Notes: generated by a model not told the origin, from the letters alone. 64,000 bases of DNA from Bradyrhizobium tropiciagri (GCF_018130505.1 NZ_JAFCKH010000013.1:1-64000); one strand, 5' to 3'; counted from the first letter of the stretch, positions 9,964-19,060 are shown. Program-made: numbers and translations.

Positions 9964-10120
9964 GCAGTATCCGACGGCGCGCGTGAGCGTGCCGGTCGAT
10001 GCTATTTCGCCTTATCGGAACTTGCGCCCGGTACATGAACGAGCTTGAACCAGCGTCAATTGCCGCCTTTTCGCTCTCACCCCGCGCTGTTAGAGTTCGG
10101 CGATCAGGGAGAGAAAAAAC

Positions 10121-10510
10121 ATGTTCAGAAAACTACTGATTGGCCTTGCCGTGGTTGTGGTCGCGGGCACAGGCGCTGTGTTTGCGCAGCAGAGCGGCAT
10201 CAAGCGGACGCCGCTGCAGAAGGTCGACTTCCCGGCTGGCTACAACACGGTGACGGCGATCGCCGAGATTCCCGCGGGCGGTGCGGCCGGGCGTCATACG
10301 CATCCCGGGGCCGAAACCGGCTATGTGATCGAGGGCGAGCTCGAGCTCCTGATCGACGGCAAGCCACCGGTGAAGGTGAAAGCCGGCGAGTCCTACCAGA
10401 TCCCGGAAGGCGCGGTGCACGACGCCAAGGCCTCCGGCGACAAACCGCTCAAGGTGCTCGGGGTCTATATCGTCAAGGCCGGCGAGCCGCTGGCGAAGCC
10501 TGCGCCGTAG
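10121..10510 (+). CDS. exported cupin-domain protein
   Basis: A 129-residue protein with a signal peptide (hydrophobic core LLIGLAVVVVAGTGAVFA) and one cupin barrel. Cupin motif 1 is seen as AGRHTHPGAETGYVIEGE (His-His and Glu metal ligands near residues 64-71) and motif 2 as the PEGAVHDAK region with its His near 105. Metal binding is therefore plausible, but single-domain exported cupins have many roles and the substrate is unknown. GGGAGAG precedes the ATG. It stands alone ahead of rpsD, separated by a 380-bp non-coding stretch. Confidence 0.82.
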   Translation: MFRKLLIGLAVVVVAGTGAVFAQQSGIKRTPLQKVDFPAGYNTVTAIAEIPAGGAAGRHTHPGAETGYVIEGELELLIDGKPPVKVKAGESYQIPEGAVHDAKASGDKPLKVLGVYIVKAGEPLAKPAP

Positions 10511-10891
10511 ATCGAACTGCGCCGCGGCCCTGGCTCGAACAGGTGCTGAACGGCGAATTGCGGTCGATCCGGCCACAAATCGCCGCTCGGCCGGTCCGGG
10601 CGCTCGGAAACGCGCCTTGAGACGCTAAAAACGGGCGATTTGCGGCCAAAACGGCCGAAAAAGCCGGTCGTTTCGTTTGACAGGGCGGTGCTTTGTCCTT
10701 AAGACCACCCTTGCTCGCGGGCCGGTTTCGGCCCGCGATGCGTTTCGCGACCCGTGGTTTGTCCTCGAGCTTTCGAGGCGGATCTGTCGGTGCAGGCCAT
10801 TTTGGCCGGTACACAGGAGGGCGCGTCTCCTCAAACCTGAAACTTACAAAGGCCGGGCGCGATCAGCGACGGCTATGCAAAGAGGACCGCG
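10511..10891 (+). promoter_or_regulatory. rpsD upstream region: promoter and structured leader
   Basis: 381 bp with no gene. A TTGACA at 10677-10682 followed 17 bp later by TAAGAC (10700-10705) is the best promoter candidate. It predicts a leader of about 180 nt before rpsD. Inside the leader a 9-bp perfect hairpin (10715-10723 with 10730-10738, TCGCGGGCC / GGCCCGCGA) lies close to the 5' end. Upstream, GGCCACAAATCGCC (10571-10584) and GGCGATTTGCGGCC (10634-10647) are a near-perfect inverted repeat around a 49-bp spacer. A long structured leader suits ribosomal-protein autoregulation, but this is not shown here. Confidence 0.5.
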
Positions 10892-11509
10892 ATGACAAAG
10901 CGTAGTGAGGCGAAGTACAAGATCGATCGCCGCATGGGCCAGAATATCTGGGGCCGCCCGAAGAGCCCCGTGAACCGCCGCGAATACGGCCCCGGCCAGC
11001 ACGGCCAGCGCCGCAAGGGCAAGCTCTCCGACTTCGGCGTGCAGCTGCGCGCCAAGCAGAAGCTCAAGGGGTACTACGCCAACATTTCCGAGCGCCAGTT
11101 CCACGGCATCTATGTCGAGGCCAGCCGCCTCAAGGGCGACACCGGCGAGAACCTGATCGGCCTGCTCGAGCGCCGTCTCGACACCGTGGTGTATCGCTCC
11201 AAGTTCGTCTCGACGATGTTCGCCGCGCGCCAGTTCATCAACCACGGCCACGTCAAGGTGAACGGCCGCAAGGTCAACATCGGCAGCTACATGCTGCGGA
11301 TCGGCGACACCATCGAGGTCAAGGACGCCTCCAAGCAGCTCGCCACCGTGCTGGAAGCGAGCCAGCTGCCCGAGCGCGACGTGCCTGATTTCATCGAGGT
11401 CGACCACGGCAAGATGACCGCGAAGTTCGCGCGCATCCCCGGCCTCTCCGACGTGCCGTTCCCGGTGCAGATGGAGCCGCATCTGATCGTCGAATTCTAT
11501 TCGCGCTGA
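10892..11509 (+). CDS. rpsD: 30S ribosomal protein S4
   Basis: A 205-residue protein of standard length. It begins [20 protein letters not shown], carries the basic [21 protein letters not shown] segment and an S4 RNA-binding domain at about 95-160 ([33 protein letters not shown]). S4 binds 16S rRNA to nucleate 30S assembly. It is monocistronic here, not in the alpha operon, as is usual in alphaproteobacteria. AGAGGA lies just before the ATG, and a strong intrinsic terminator follows. Confidence 0.99.
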   Translation: MTKRSEAKYKIDRRMGQNIWGRPKSPVNRREYGPGQHGQRRKGKLSDFGVQLRAKQKLKGYYANISERQFHGIYVEASRLKGDTGENLIGLLERRLDTVVYRSKFVSTMFAARQFINHGHVKVNGRKVNIGSYMLRIGDTIEVKDASKQLATVLEASQLPERDVPDFIEVDHGKMTAKFARIPGLSDVPFPVQMEPHLIVEFYSR

Positions 11510-11532
11510 TCCTGTCAGCGTTGCGAGATACG

Positions 11533-11565
11533 AAAGGCCCCGGCTTTGCCGGGGCCTTTTTGTTT
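11533..11565 (+). terminator. intrinsic terminator of rpsD
   Basis: A 12-bp perfect stem (AAAGGCCCCGGC / GCCGGGGCCTTT) with a TTT loop at 11545-11547, followed by TTTTGTTT. It lies 23 bp after the rpsD stop. Confidence 0.93.
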
Positions 11566-11625
11566 GACCGCAGGATGCTAATATAGGGCTGCCTTGGCAG
11601 ATGCCTGCCCACAGAGACCTCGCCG

Positions 11626-11853
11626 ATGACCCGGTTGCTCGATCAGGCTATCAAGACCGTCTCAAACCTGCCCGATGCGGAGCAGGACGAACTGGCGCGA
11701 GTCATGCTGCAGCTCGCCGGCGTCGACCAGCCACCGCTCCAACTGACCGCCGAAGAGGAGGCCGATCTGGCCGAGGCCGACGCGGAGATTGCGCGCGGTG
11801 AACTGGCGACTGCGGATGAAGTTCGTGCCATGTGGGCAAAGCACGGGCTGTGA
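11626..11853 (+). CDS. antitoxin of a ParE/RelE-type toxin-antitoxin pair
   Basis: A 75-residue acidic protein (MTRLLDQAIKTVSNLPDAEQDELARVMLQLAG; TAEEEADLAEADAEIARGE; VRAMWAKHGL). The C-terminal 'EEEADLAEADAEIARGE...ADEVRAMW' pattern is typical of small antitoxins paired with ParE-like toxins. Its TGA overlaps the GTG start of the toxin (GTGA at 11850-11853), the classic coupled arrangement. No separate DNA-binding domain is evident, so how the pair autoregulates is unclear. Confidence 0.82.
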   Translation: MTRLLDQAIKTVSNLPDAEQDELARVMLQLAGVDQPPLQLTAEEEADLAEADAEIARGELATADEVRAMWAKHGL

Positions 11854-12128
11854 ACGTTCGCTATACGCGGCGCGCCCTCTCTCAGATCGACCAGGCACTG
11901 TCCTATATTGCGGCACGATCGCCTCAGGGCGCGGATCGCGTTCGCGACCGTGTCGTGGCTCTCGTGGAGCTCCTTCAGCAACATCCCCTCGCGGGACGCG
12001 CGACAAGCCGTCCGGGCGTTCGTCGGCTCTCGACGACGCCTTACCCCTACCTGATCGATTACCGGGTGACGCCGACCGAGATCGTGATTATGCGGTTTCG
12101 CCACACCGCCCGCAGACCTATAGGTTAG
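11850..12128 (+). CDS. ParE/RelE-superfamily toxin
   Basis: A 92-residue basic protein if started at GTG 11850, which overlaps the antitoxin stop; an ATG at 11832 would overlap more. The fold signature is clear: VRYTRRALSQIDQALSYI for the first helix pair, then RPGVRRLSTTPYPYLIDYRV and IVIMRFRHTARRP. The order 'YLIDYRV...I.I.R..H..R' is characteristic of ParE-type (plasmid stabilisation) toxins, which poison gyrase, though RelE-like RNases share the fold. The gene order antitoxin-toxin is standard. Confidence 0.85.
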   Translation: MNVRYTRRALSQIDQALSYIAARSPQGADRVRDRVVALVELLQQHPLAGRATSRPGVRRLSTTPYPYLIDYRVTPTEIVIMRFRHTARRPIG

Positions 12129-12184
12129 CAGAGACCGTCGCCGCGCCCGCGTTGGGTAGCGCTGCAGAGTAATGAGGAAAGCGC

Positions 12185-13252
12185 ATGCACTACACCCCTG
12201 CCCCGCCCGATCCGAAGGCGCCCGCCGTCCGCATCAACCTGCTGTCGGACACGCAGACCAAGCCGACGCCGGCGATGCGCGAGGCGATGGCGAGAGCGGA
12301 AGTTGGCGACGAGCAGGTCGGCGACGATCCGACCACCAATGAGCTCAACGCCCGCGTCGCCGAGCTGCTGGGCAAGGAAGCGGCGGTGTTCATGCCCTCG
12401 GGCACGATGTGCAACGTCGCGGCGACGCTGGCCTATTGCCGGCCCGGCGACGAGATTTTGGCGCATGCGACCGCGCATATCATCGCACGCGAGGGCGGCG
12501 CCCATGCCGCGCTCGGCGGCTTCCAGATCACGCCTCTAGCGGGCGACGACGGCCAGTTCGCGCCGGAGGCGTTCCGCGCCGCGCTGCATCCGCGCACCCG
12601 CTATCAGCCGCCGCAGGTGCTGGTCAGCGTCGAGCAGACCGCCAATATCGGCGGCGGCACGATCTGGAAGAAGGCCGCGCTCGACGAGGTCGTCAGCATC
12701 GCCAAGGCCAATGGACTCGCCACCCACATGGACGGCGCGCGGCTGCTCAACGCCACCGTCGCCTCAGGCATCTCGCCGCGCGACATGGCGGCAGGCTGGG
12801 ATTCCGCCTGGATCGATTTCTCGAAGGGCCTGGGCGCGCCGATCGGCGGCGTGATCGCCGGCAGCCGCGCCTTCATCGACGACGTCTGGCGCTGGAAGCA
12901 GCGGCTCGGCGGCTCGATGCGGCAGTCCGGCGTCGCGGCGGCCGCCTGCATCCATGCGCTCGACCATCACGTCGACCGCCTCGCCGACGACCACGCCAAC
13001 GCGCGGGCGCTGGCGCGCGGGCTGTCGCAGATCAACGGCATCGCTGTGCAGGCACCGGAGACCAACCTCGTGTTCTTCAAACCCGACGGCGCCGGTGTGC
13101 TCGGCGACAAGATGGTCGCCGAGCTGCGCAAGCGCGGCGTGATGCTGGCGATGATGGACGGACGGATCAGGGCCTGCACCCATCTCGACGTGTCGGCCGC
13201 GATGATCGAGGAAGCCGTCGGTCACGTCAGGGACATCGTGCGCGGAGCGTAG
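12185..13252 (+). CDS. ltaE: low-specificity L-threonine aldolase
   Basis: A 355-residue fold-type I PLP enzyme converting L-threonine (or allo-threonine) to glycine and acetaldehyde. Motifs visible are NLLSDTQTKPTPAMREAM at 18, GDDPTTNELNARVAELLGKE near 46, FMPSGTMCN near 69, HMDGARLLNA near 181 (Asp183 for the PLP nitrogen) and IDFSKGLGAPIGG with Lys214 as the Schiff-base lysine. Length fits the family. The gene stands alone, 56 bp after the toxin gene. Glycine production could feed the gcv system, but there is no linkage beyond shared chemistry. Confidence 0.93.
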   Translation: MHYTPAPPDPKAPAVRINLLSDTQTKPTPAMREAMARAEVGDEQVGDDPTTNELNARVAELLGKEAAVFMPSGTMCNVAATLAYCRPGDEILAHATAHIIAREGGAHAALGGFQITPLAGDDGQFAPEAFRAALHPRTRYQPPQVLVSVEQTANIGGGTIWKKAALDEVVSIAKANGLATHMDGARLLNATVASGISPRDMAAGWDSAWIDFSKGLGAPIGGVIAGSRAFIDDVWRWKQRLGGSMRQSGVAAAACIHALDHHVDRLADDHANARALARGLSQINGIAVQAPETNLVFFKPDGAGVLGDKMVAELRKRGVMLAMMDGRIRACTHLDVSAAMIEEAVGHVRDIVRGA

Positions 13253-13267
13253 CCGGAACGGCCACGC

Positions 13268-13813
13268 TCACCGCTTCTTGGGATCCAACTCGTACTGCAT
13301 CCGCTGCGCTTCCGCGTACGATTCCAGCGCCTCGTTCTGCATCGCGTTGAGGTTCTTGAAGGTGATCGCAACTTCCTTCTGAGCCGCTCTCGCGCGATCG
13401 AATGCACGATTGTTGAGCGTTGCCTCGACATGCTCTGCGAACATGGGAACGCGAAGCTCCTCGCCGGTCCGCGCGATCACGGATTCGGTCTTCGGATCGC
13501 CGCCGCAATCCGGCGTCGCACGGACCTGGTTCGGCGCAATCTCCGTGATCGCGACGTCACATTTGATCAGCGGCGCCTTGCTTGAATATCTCATGTTCAG
13601 CATGACGCCCTTGTTCGAGGGGCCCGTGCTCCAGATCTCGATCTGACCGTTGTTATCTCTCCTCGGGATGGCGGTCTTGGCGGCCACCAGCATGGCTTGG
13701 GCCTGCTGCCTGGAATAGGGATAAACCGACGGATCGAATTTCGACGCCTCATAAGCGACGTAACCGCCGGCCACACCCAACGTGCCCAAAGCAAAAATGA
13801 CCTTGGCGAGCAT
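13268..13813 (-). CDS. hypothetical membrane-anchored protein
   Basis: A 181-residue protein with one N-terminal hydrophobic segment (VIFALGTLGVAGGYVAYEA) that may be an anchor or uncleaved signal, followed by a soluble domain predicted to lie outside the cytoplasm. The C-terminal third is charged and helical (FDRARAAQKEVAITFKNLNAMQNEALESYAEAQRMQ), possibly a coiled coil. Two cysteines (KCDV and DCGG) could pair. I recognise no family. It converges on the threonine aldolase gene (15 bp between stops). Confidence 0.65.
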   Translation of the reverse strand: MLAKVIFALGTLGVAGGYVAYEASKFDPSVYPYSRQQAQAMLVAAKTAIPRRDNNGQIEIWSTGPSNKGVMLNMRYSSKAPLIKCDVAITEIAPNQVRATPDCGGDPKTESVIARTGEELRVPMFAEHVEATLNNRAFDRARAAQKEVAITFKNLNAMQNEALESYAEAQRMQYELDPKKR

Positions 13814-14000
13814 GAGTCTCCTCCGAATGCGGACGAGACCATCGTCGGACAGGAGCCCTTTTCAATCTGTTAGCGAATAGATCAGGCCCACAACCGTCGT
13901 TAATTTAACGCCAATGCGGTGATGAGCTAAATCGGATTCGTCCGCCGGGACCGGGACTTAGCCAGTCTGTCGATGGAGGCCGTTCACCCCGTCCGGGCCG

Positions 14001-15263
14001 CTACCGCCCCATCGCCTGATAGATCAGCGTCTTCAGCTCTTGCTGGATCCGGCCGCGCTGCGTCGGCGTCTGCATCATCAGGATTCCAAACAGGTGATCC
14101 TCGGGATCGATGAAGAAGAACGTGCCCGCGACGCCGTCCCAGCGATATTCACCGAGCGGCCAGTTCGTGTTCGCCGGCACCGACGTGCGGACGGCAAAGC
14201 CGAGGCCGAAGCCCGAATTCGGCCCCGGATAGAAGTTCTGGTCACGGACCACCCCGGTTTCGGGACCGATGTGATCTGACGTCATCAGGGCGATGGTTTC
14301 CGGCTTCAGATAACGCCGGCCGTCGTAGGTGCCGCCGTTCAACAGCATCTGTGAAAACCGCGCGTAATCGCCGATGGTGCCGACCAGTCCGCCGCCGCCG
14401 GACTCCCATCGCAGCGGCTGCCTGGGATCGCGGACGTCGGCGACCGGACTGATGGTGCGATCCTTCGGCATCGGCTCGGCGATCAACGGCCATTTCGCGC
14501 GGTCGGCGACATAGTATGCGGTGTCGTTCATCCCGAGCGGACCGAGCAGCCGCTCCTTCTCGAAGGCAAACAGCGATTTGCCGGTGATGACCTCGATGAT
14601 GCGGCCGAGCACGTCGGTGGAGTGGCCGTAGTCCCACACCGTGCCGGGCTGCTCGGCGAGCGGCAGCTTCGTGAGCCGCGCGACCAGCTCGGCATTGTCG
14701 GGATCGTCGTTGAACAGACCGCTGTCGGCATAGGCCTTGTTGACGAGGCCACCGCCGTAATAGCCGTAAGGCAGCCCGGCGGTGTGACGCATCAGGTCCT
14801 CGATCGTCACCGGACGCTTCAGCGGCTCGGTCGTCATCACCAGCTTGCCGTTCTCACCGGGCTTCTCTACCGCGACCTTCATGTCGGCAAAGGCTGGAAT
14901 GTATTTCGAGACCGGATCGCCGAGGGCGAGCTTGCCCTCCTCGACCAGCATCATTGCCGTGACCGTCGTGATCGGCTTCGACATCGAATAGAGGCGGAAG
15001 ATGGTGTCCGCGCTCATCGAGAATTCGGTCGCGATGTCGCGCACGCCGAACTTCTCGTAATAGACCGGCTTGCCGTGCTGCTGCAGCAGGAGGATCGCGC
15101 CGGGAATCTTCCCGGTCACGATCTCGTTCCTGATGTAGTCGGAGACCTTCGCCAGCCCTTCGGCCGAGAAGCTGTGCGGAGCACGCTTCTCGCCCTCGGC
15201 CTTCGCACCCGTTGCGCCGAGCGCGAGCACGAGTGCCGCGACGACCGCGCGGCACCCACGCAT
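14001..15263 (-). CDS. exported serine hydrolase, beta-lactamase/transpeptidase fold (class C-like)
   Basis: A 420-residue protein with signal peptide (AALVLALGATGAKA). The catalytic SxxK is S93-M-S-K96 (IFRLYSMSKPIT), and the YGHSTDVLG motif supplies the Tyr of the YxN-like element. The C-terminal FGLGFAVRT and WDGVAGTFFFIDPE regions match the beta-lactamase-related esterase/peptidase family (EstB-like). Typical substrates are esters or D-amino-acid peptides; antibiotic hydrolysis is not implied. The start is ATG 15263, one base after the stop of the paralogous gene upstream. Confidence 0.88.
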   Translation of the reverse strand: MRGCRAVVAALVLALGATGAKAEGEKRAPHSFSAEGLAKVSDYIRNEIVTGKIPGAILLLQQHGKPVYYEKFGVRDIATEFSMSADTIFRLYSMSKPITTVTAMMLVEEGKLALGDPVSKYIPAFADMKVAVEKPGENGKLVMTTEPLKRPVTIEDLMRHTAGLPYGYYGGGLVNKAYADSGLFNDDPDNAELVARLTKLPLAEQPGTVWDYGHSTDVLGRIIEVITGKSLFAFEKERLLGPLGMNDTAYYVADRAKWPLIAEPMPKDRTISPVADVRDPRQPLRWESGGGGLVGTIGDYARFSQMLLNGGTYDGRRYLKPETIALMTSDHIGPETGVVRDQNFYPGPNSGFGLGFAVRTSVPANTNWPLGEYRWDGVAGTFFFIDPEDHLFGILMMQTPTQRGRIQQELKTLIYQAMGR

Positions 15264-15264
15264 G

Positions 15265-16545
15265 TCACTTCTCCATGGCTTCATAGACCAGCAGCTTCAA
15301 CGTCCGCTGGATGCGCTGACGCTCGGTCGGCGTCTGCTCCAGCAGGACAAAGAACATGTCCTGCTTGGGGTCAATCACGAAATAGCAGCCGCTGGCGCCG
15401 TCCCATTTCAGCTCGCCGAGGTCGCCGGGCGGCGGCGGCTTGGCGTTGCCCGGATCGGTGCGCACCCCGATTCCGAGCCCGAAGCCGAAACCATCGCCGG
15501 GGAAGTAGAAGAAGTCGCGCTCGACCCCGGAGTTCGGGCCGACATAGTCGGTCGTCAGCAGCTTGAACGTCTCGGGCTTCATATAGGTCTTGCCGTCGAA
15601 AGTGCCACCGTTGAGCAACATCTGCGCGAAGCGCGAATAATCCGCCATGGTCGACACCATGCCGCCGCTCGCGGATTCCCATTTCTTGACCTTGGTCGGA
15701 TCGTTGACCCGGCCGACCCGGAAGTCGCTGTCGTTCGGCATCGGCTCGGCCATCAGCTTCTGCTTCTCCGGATCGGTGACGAAGAAGCGGGTGTCGTTCA
15801 TGCCGAGCGGATCGAGCAGCTTCTCGCGTTCGATCGTGAGCAGCGACTTGCCGGAGGCGATTTCCATCACCCGGGCCAGGATGTCGGTGGAATGGCCGTA
15901 CTGCCAGAGCTCACCGGGCTGGTTGTGCAGCGGCAGCTTGGCGATCCGCTCGGCGAACTCGGCGAGATCGAAATCGCCGCCGTAGATATTGGCTTCCTTG
16001 TAGGCCTTGCGGACCAGGCTGTCGCCATAGAAGCCGTAGGTGACGCCCGACGTATGCGTCATCAAATCCTTGATCGTGATCGGCCGCTTCAGCGGCACCA
16101 GATCGAGGGTCTTGCTGCCGTCGTCGGCCTTCTTCTCGACCCCGACCTTCATGTTGGCGAAGGACGGAATGTATTTCGAGACGGGATCGTCGAGCTTGAA
16201 CTTGCCCTCTTCAAGGAGCTGCATCGACACCACGGCGGTGATCGCCTTGGTCATCGAAGCCAGGCGGAAGATGGTCTTGTCGGTCATCGGCGCCTTGCTG
16301 ACCACGTCCTGCACGCCGAAGAATTCATGATAGACCGGCTTGCCGTGCTGCTGGATCAGCACGATCGCGCCGGGAATCTTGCCGGTCGCAACCTCGTTCT
16401 TGAAGAACTCGCCGATCTTGGCGAGCTTGTCCTTGTTGAAATGTGCACCCGCCGGAATCTCGTAGGTGCCTTCGGCCCGCGCCATCGGCGCGGCCAGCAG
16501 CACCGCGCCAACCGCCGCGGCGCACAGCCATCGAAATGAACTCAT
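15265..16545 (-). CDS. exported serine hydrolase, paralogue of the next gene
   Basis: A 426-residue protein with signal peptide (AAAVGAVLLAAPMARA). SxxK is S97-M-T-K100 (IFRLASMTKAIT); YGHSTDILARVMEIASGKSL matches the downstream protein nearly residue for residue. The start ATG 16545 follows GGGAGGGAG. The two hydrolases share about the same length and motif spacing, so they are a tandem duplication retained in one transcript (1 bp between them). Function is as for the partner; divergence at the SxxK neighbour (Thr versus Ser) hints at different substrates. Confidence 0.88.
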   Translation of the reverse strand: MSSFRWLCAAAVGAVLLAAPMARAEGTYEIPAGAHFNKDKLAKIGEFFKNEVATGKIPGAIVLIQQHGKPVYHEFFGVQDVVSKAPMTDKTIFRLASMTKAITAVVSMQLLEEGKFKLDDPVSKYIPSFANMKVGVEKKADDGSKTLDLVPLKRPITIKDLMTHTSGVTYGFYGDSLVRKAYKEANIYGGDFDLAEFAERIAKLPLHNQPGELWQYGHSTDILARVMEIASGKSLLTIEREKLLDPLGMNDTRFFVTDPEKQKLMAEPMPNDSDFRVGRVNDPTKVKKWESASGGMVSTMADYSRFAQMLLNGGTFDGKTYMKPETFKLLTTDYVGPNSGVERDFFYFPGDGFGFGLGIGVRTDPGNAKPPPPGDLGELKWDGASGCYFVIDPKQDMFFVLLEQTPTERQRIQRTLKLLVYEAMEK

Positions 16546-16591
16546 AAATCTCCCTCCCCGGTGATCACGGCGAAGTGTAGCGGCCGCGCCA

Positions 16592-17137
16592 TCAGGCACA
16601 AGGGCTGCCAAAGTCGGCCAATGCGGCCTCGTGCAGCTCGGCGCTGGCCGCCGAGAAGCAGCAGAAGGTGACATGCGTCACGCCGGGCGCCGCCGCGAGG
16701 GCATCGACGACGGCCTTCACCGCGATGGTGGCCGCGCGATCGGGCGGAAAATGGTAGACGCCAGTCGAAATTGCCGGAAATGCCACCGAGCCCAGCCCAT
16801 GAGTCTGGCAAAGCTCGATGCCGCGGCGATAGCAGGAGGCGAGCAGCGCATCCTCGTTCTGCGTGCCGCCGTGCCAGATCGGGCCGACGGCATGGATCAC
16901 GTAGCTGGCCGGGAGACGGTATCCCTTCGTGATCTTGGCATCGCCGGTCTTGCAGCCGTTCAGCGTACGGCACTCGGCGAGCAGCTCCGGCCCGGCGGCG
17001 CGATGGATCGCGCCGTCGACGCCGCCACCGCCGAGGAGCGATGAATTGGCCGCGTTGACGATGGCGTCAACGCGGAGTGTCGTGATGTCGGCAACGATGA
17101 TGTCGAGCCGCGCCGTGCCGATCTGGCGCGCGGACAT
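16592..17137 (-). CDS. macro-domain protein (O-acetyl-ADP-ribose deacetylase, YmdB-like)
   Basis: A 181-residue single macro domain. Diagnostic motifs are [35 protein letters not shown] (ADP-ribose diphosphate loop), TKGYRLP and [13 protein letters not shown]. The family removes acetyl or ADP-ribosyl groups from ADP-ribose adducts and in E. coli modulates RNase III. The gene starts 2 bp after the grxD stop, suggesting co-transcription; a functional tie to iron-sulfur handling is not obvious. Confidence 0.9.
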   Translation of the reverse strand: MSARQIGTARLDIIVADITTLRVDAIVNAANSSLLGGGGVDGAIHRAAGPELLAECRTLNGCKTGDAKITKGYRLPASYVIHAVGPIWHGGTQNEDALLASCYRRGIELCQTHGLGSVAFPAISTGVYHFPPDRAATIAVKAVVDALAAAPGVTHVTFCCFSAASAELHEAALADFGSPCA

Positions 17138-17139
17138 GG

Positions 17140-17472
17140 TCAGGCGGCGACGTCGACCGGGATGCCCTTGTCGGCAAACAGCTGCTGCAATTCACCGGCC
17201 TGGAACATCTCGCGGATGATGTCGCAACCGCCGACGAACTCGCCCTTCACATAGAGCTGGGGAATCGTCGGCCAGTTCGAATAGACCTTGATGCCGTTGC
17301 GCAGCTCGGCCGATTCCAGAACGTTGAGGCCCTTGTAGCCGACGCCGATGTGGTCGAGGATCTGCACGACCTGGCCGGAAAACCCGCACTGCGGGAATTG
17401 CGGCGTGCCCTTCATGAACAGCACGACGTCGTTCGACTTCACTTCGTTGTCGATGAATTGCTCGATGCTCAT
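17140..17472 (-). CDS. grxD: monothiol glutaredoxin Grx4 family
   Basis: A 110-residue CGFS-type glutaredoxin with Cys29-Gly-Phe-Ser ([15 protein letters not shown]), the [20 protein letters not shown] glutathione-binding segment and GELQQLF end. These proteins bind a [2Fe-2S] cluster with glutathione, often with BolA, and deliver it to targets or sense iron. The start is ATG 17472 ([11 protein letters not shown]); the longer frame adds ten residues without family similarity. In many alphaproteobacteria grxD directly follows bolA; here bolA lies 3.9 kb upstream on the same strand, separated by egtBD and ltrA. Confidence 0.95.
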   Translation of the reverse strand: MSIEQFIDNEVKSNDVVLFMKGTPQFPQCGFSGQVVQILDHIGVGYKGLNVLESAELRNGIKVYSNWPTIPQLYVKGEFVGGCDIIREMFQAGELQQLFADKGIPVDVAA

Positions 17473-17756
17473 TTTCGCTTCCTTTTCGGGCGGCGCTCTC
17501 AAGCCTGCTCGGCCGGCCCGCCCTTCTAACCCGTGACTGGCTATATATGTAGCTCAAACCATTGTGCATCCAAAGCAAAATGGCGGAAATCTGGCATGCG
17601 GCGGGCGCCGGGCGCGGTCGCCTGTGGATCATCTGATGGGGCTAATATCATCGCGGTAAGGCTTTTTTTCCGTAACGGAGCCCCCATCTAGGACGAACTG
17701 TCCGCCAGGAACCAGTTCGCCGAAGCAACGTTCTCCCCCCTGAACCGGAGACCATC

Positions 17757-19007
17757 GTGACGAAACCAGCCTCTGCCGCGGCCGCCATGGCCGCCTCCCC
17801 GTCACAATCCTCCGAATCCGGTTCGCTCGCCCAGCGGCTGGTGGATGCCTATCGCGCGGTCCGCGACGAGACCGAGCGCCGGGCCGCACCGCTGTCGGCG
17901 GAAGACCAGTTGATCCAGTCGATGCCGGATGCCAGCCCCGCCAAATGGCACCGCGCCCATACCACCTGGTTCTTCGAACAGTTTCTGCTCGGCGAGCACT
18001 GTGCCGGCTACAAGCCCTTCCACCCGGATTACGCTTACCTCTTCAATTCCTATTACGTCAGCGCCGGTCCCCGGCATGCCCGCCACCAGCGAGGTCATCT
18101 GACGCGTCCGACCGCCGACGAAGTCACTGCTTATCGCCGCCATGTCGACGCCGAGGTCGTGAATTTTTTTCAGAGCGCCGGCGAGGACAAACTCCAGGCA
18201 CTGGTGCCGCTGGTCGAGGTCGGCCTCAATCACGAGCAGCAGCATCAGGAGCTGATGTACACCGACATCCTGCACGCCTTCGCGCAGAACCCGATCCCAC
18301 CTGCCTACGATCCGGCCTGGCGCTTTCCGGCTTCGCATCGCGGCGGCGAGGAATGGGTGACGCTGAACGAAGGCATCCACACCGTCGGGCACGGCGACGA
18401 CAGCTTCCATTTCGACAATGAGAAGCCGGCGCATCGTGCTCTCGTCGGCCCGGTCAAGCTCGCCAGAAACCTCGTCAGCAACGCCGAATGGCTCGCCTTC
18501 ATGAAGGACGGCGGCTATTCGACCGCGACGCTGTGGCTGATGGACGGGTTCGGCACCGTCACGAACGAGGGCTGGGAGGCGCCCGGGCACTGGCGCCAGA
18601 TCGACGGCGAATGGAAGATCATGACTCTCGGCGGCCTTCAGCCGATCGATCCGTCGGCGCCGGTCTGTCACGTCAGCTATTACGAGGCCGACGCCTTCGC
18701 CCGCTGGGCCGGCAAGCATCTGCCGACCGAGATGGAATGGGAGGTCGCTGCGCGCGCCGGCCTGCTCAACGACGCCTACGGCATCGTCTGGCAGTGGACC
18801 CGCAGCTCCTATTCGCCCTATCCGGGCTACCGCGCCATCGAAGGCGCGCTCGGCGAATACAACGGCAAGTTCATGGTCAACCAGCTGGTGCTGCGCGGCT
18901 CGTCACTGGCGACGCCGGAAGGTCATAGCCGTGTCACCTATCGCAATTTCTTCTATCCATTCCATCGCTGGCAATTCACGGGGTTACGCCTCGCAGACTA
19001 CGCCTGA
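17757..19007 (+). CDS. egtB: ergothioneine biosynthesis protein EgtB
   Basis: A 416-residue non-haem iron sulfoxide synthase that joins hercynine with a thiol donor (gamma-glutamylcysteine or cysteine). The N-terminal DinB-like domain carries the iron histidines (WHRAHTTWFFEQFLL near 62; NHEQQHQELMYTDILHAF near 160), and the C-terminal half is an FGE-sulfatase-like fold (LPTEMEWEVAAR, VWQWTRSSY, RVTYRNFFYPFHRWQFTGLRLA). The start is GTG 17757 with GGAG upstream. egtD follows in the same direction after 53 bp; no egtA, egtC or egtE is present nearby, so the remaining steps must be encoded elsewhere or done by other enzymes. Confidence 0.95.
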   Translation: MTKPASAAAAMAASPSQSSESGSLAQRLVDAYRAVRDETERRAAPLSAEDQLIQSMPDASPAKWHRAHTTWFFEQFLLGEHCAGYKPFHPDYAYLFNSYYVSAGPRHARHQRGHLTRPTADEVTAYRRHVDAEVVNFFQSAGEDKLQALVPLVEVGLNHEQQHQELMYTDILHAFAQNPIPPAYDPAWRFPASHRGGEEWVTLNEGIHTVGHGDDSFHFDNEKPAHRALVGPVKLARNLVSNAEWLAFMKDGGYSTATLWLMDGFGTVTNEGWEAPGHWRQIDGEWKIMTLGGLQPIDPSAPVCHVSYYEADAFARWAGKHLPTEMEWEVAARAGLLNDAYGIVWQWTRSSYSPYPGYRAIEGALGEYNGKFMVNQLVLRGSSLATPEGHSRVTYRNFFYPFHRWQFTGLRLADYA

Positions 19008-19060
19008 TTGGGTCCTGTCGACATCAATGGCGCGCCGGTAAGCGCGTTCGGGAGAGTATC

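Noticed and set aside
10045-10620. 191-codon plus-strand frame overlapping the cupin gene
   Set aside because: Out of frame with the cupin, Arg/Gly-rich, no family; the cupin has signal peptide, RBS and metal motifs.
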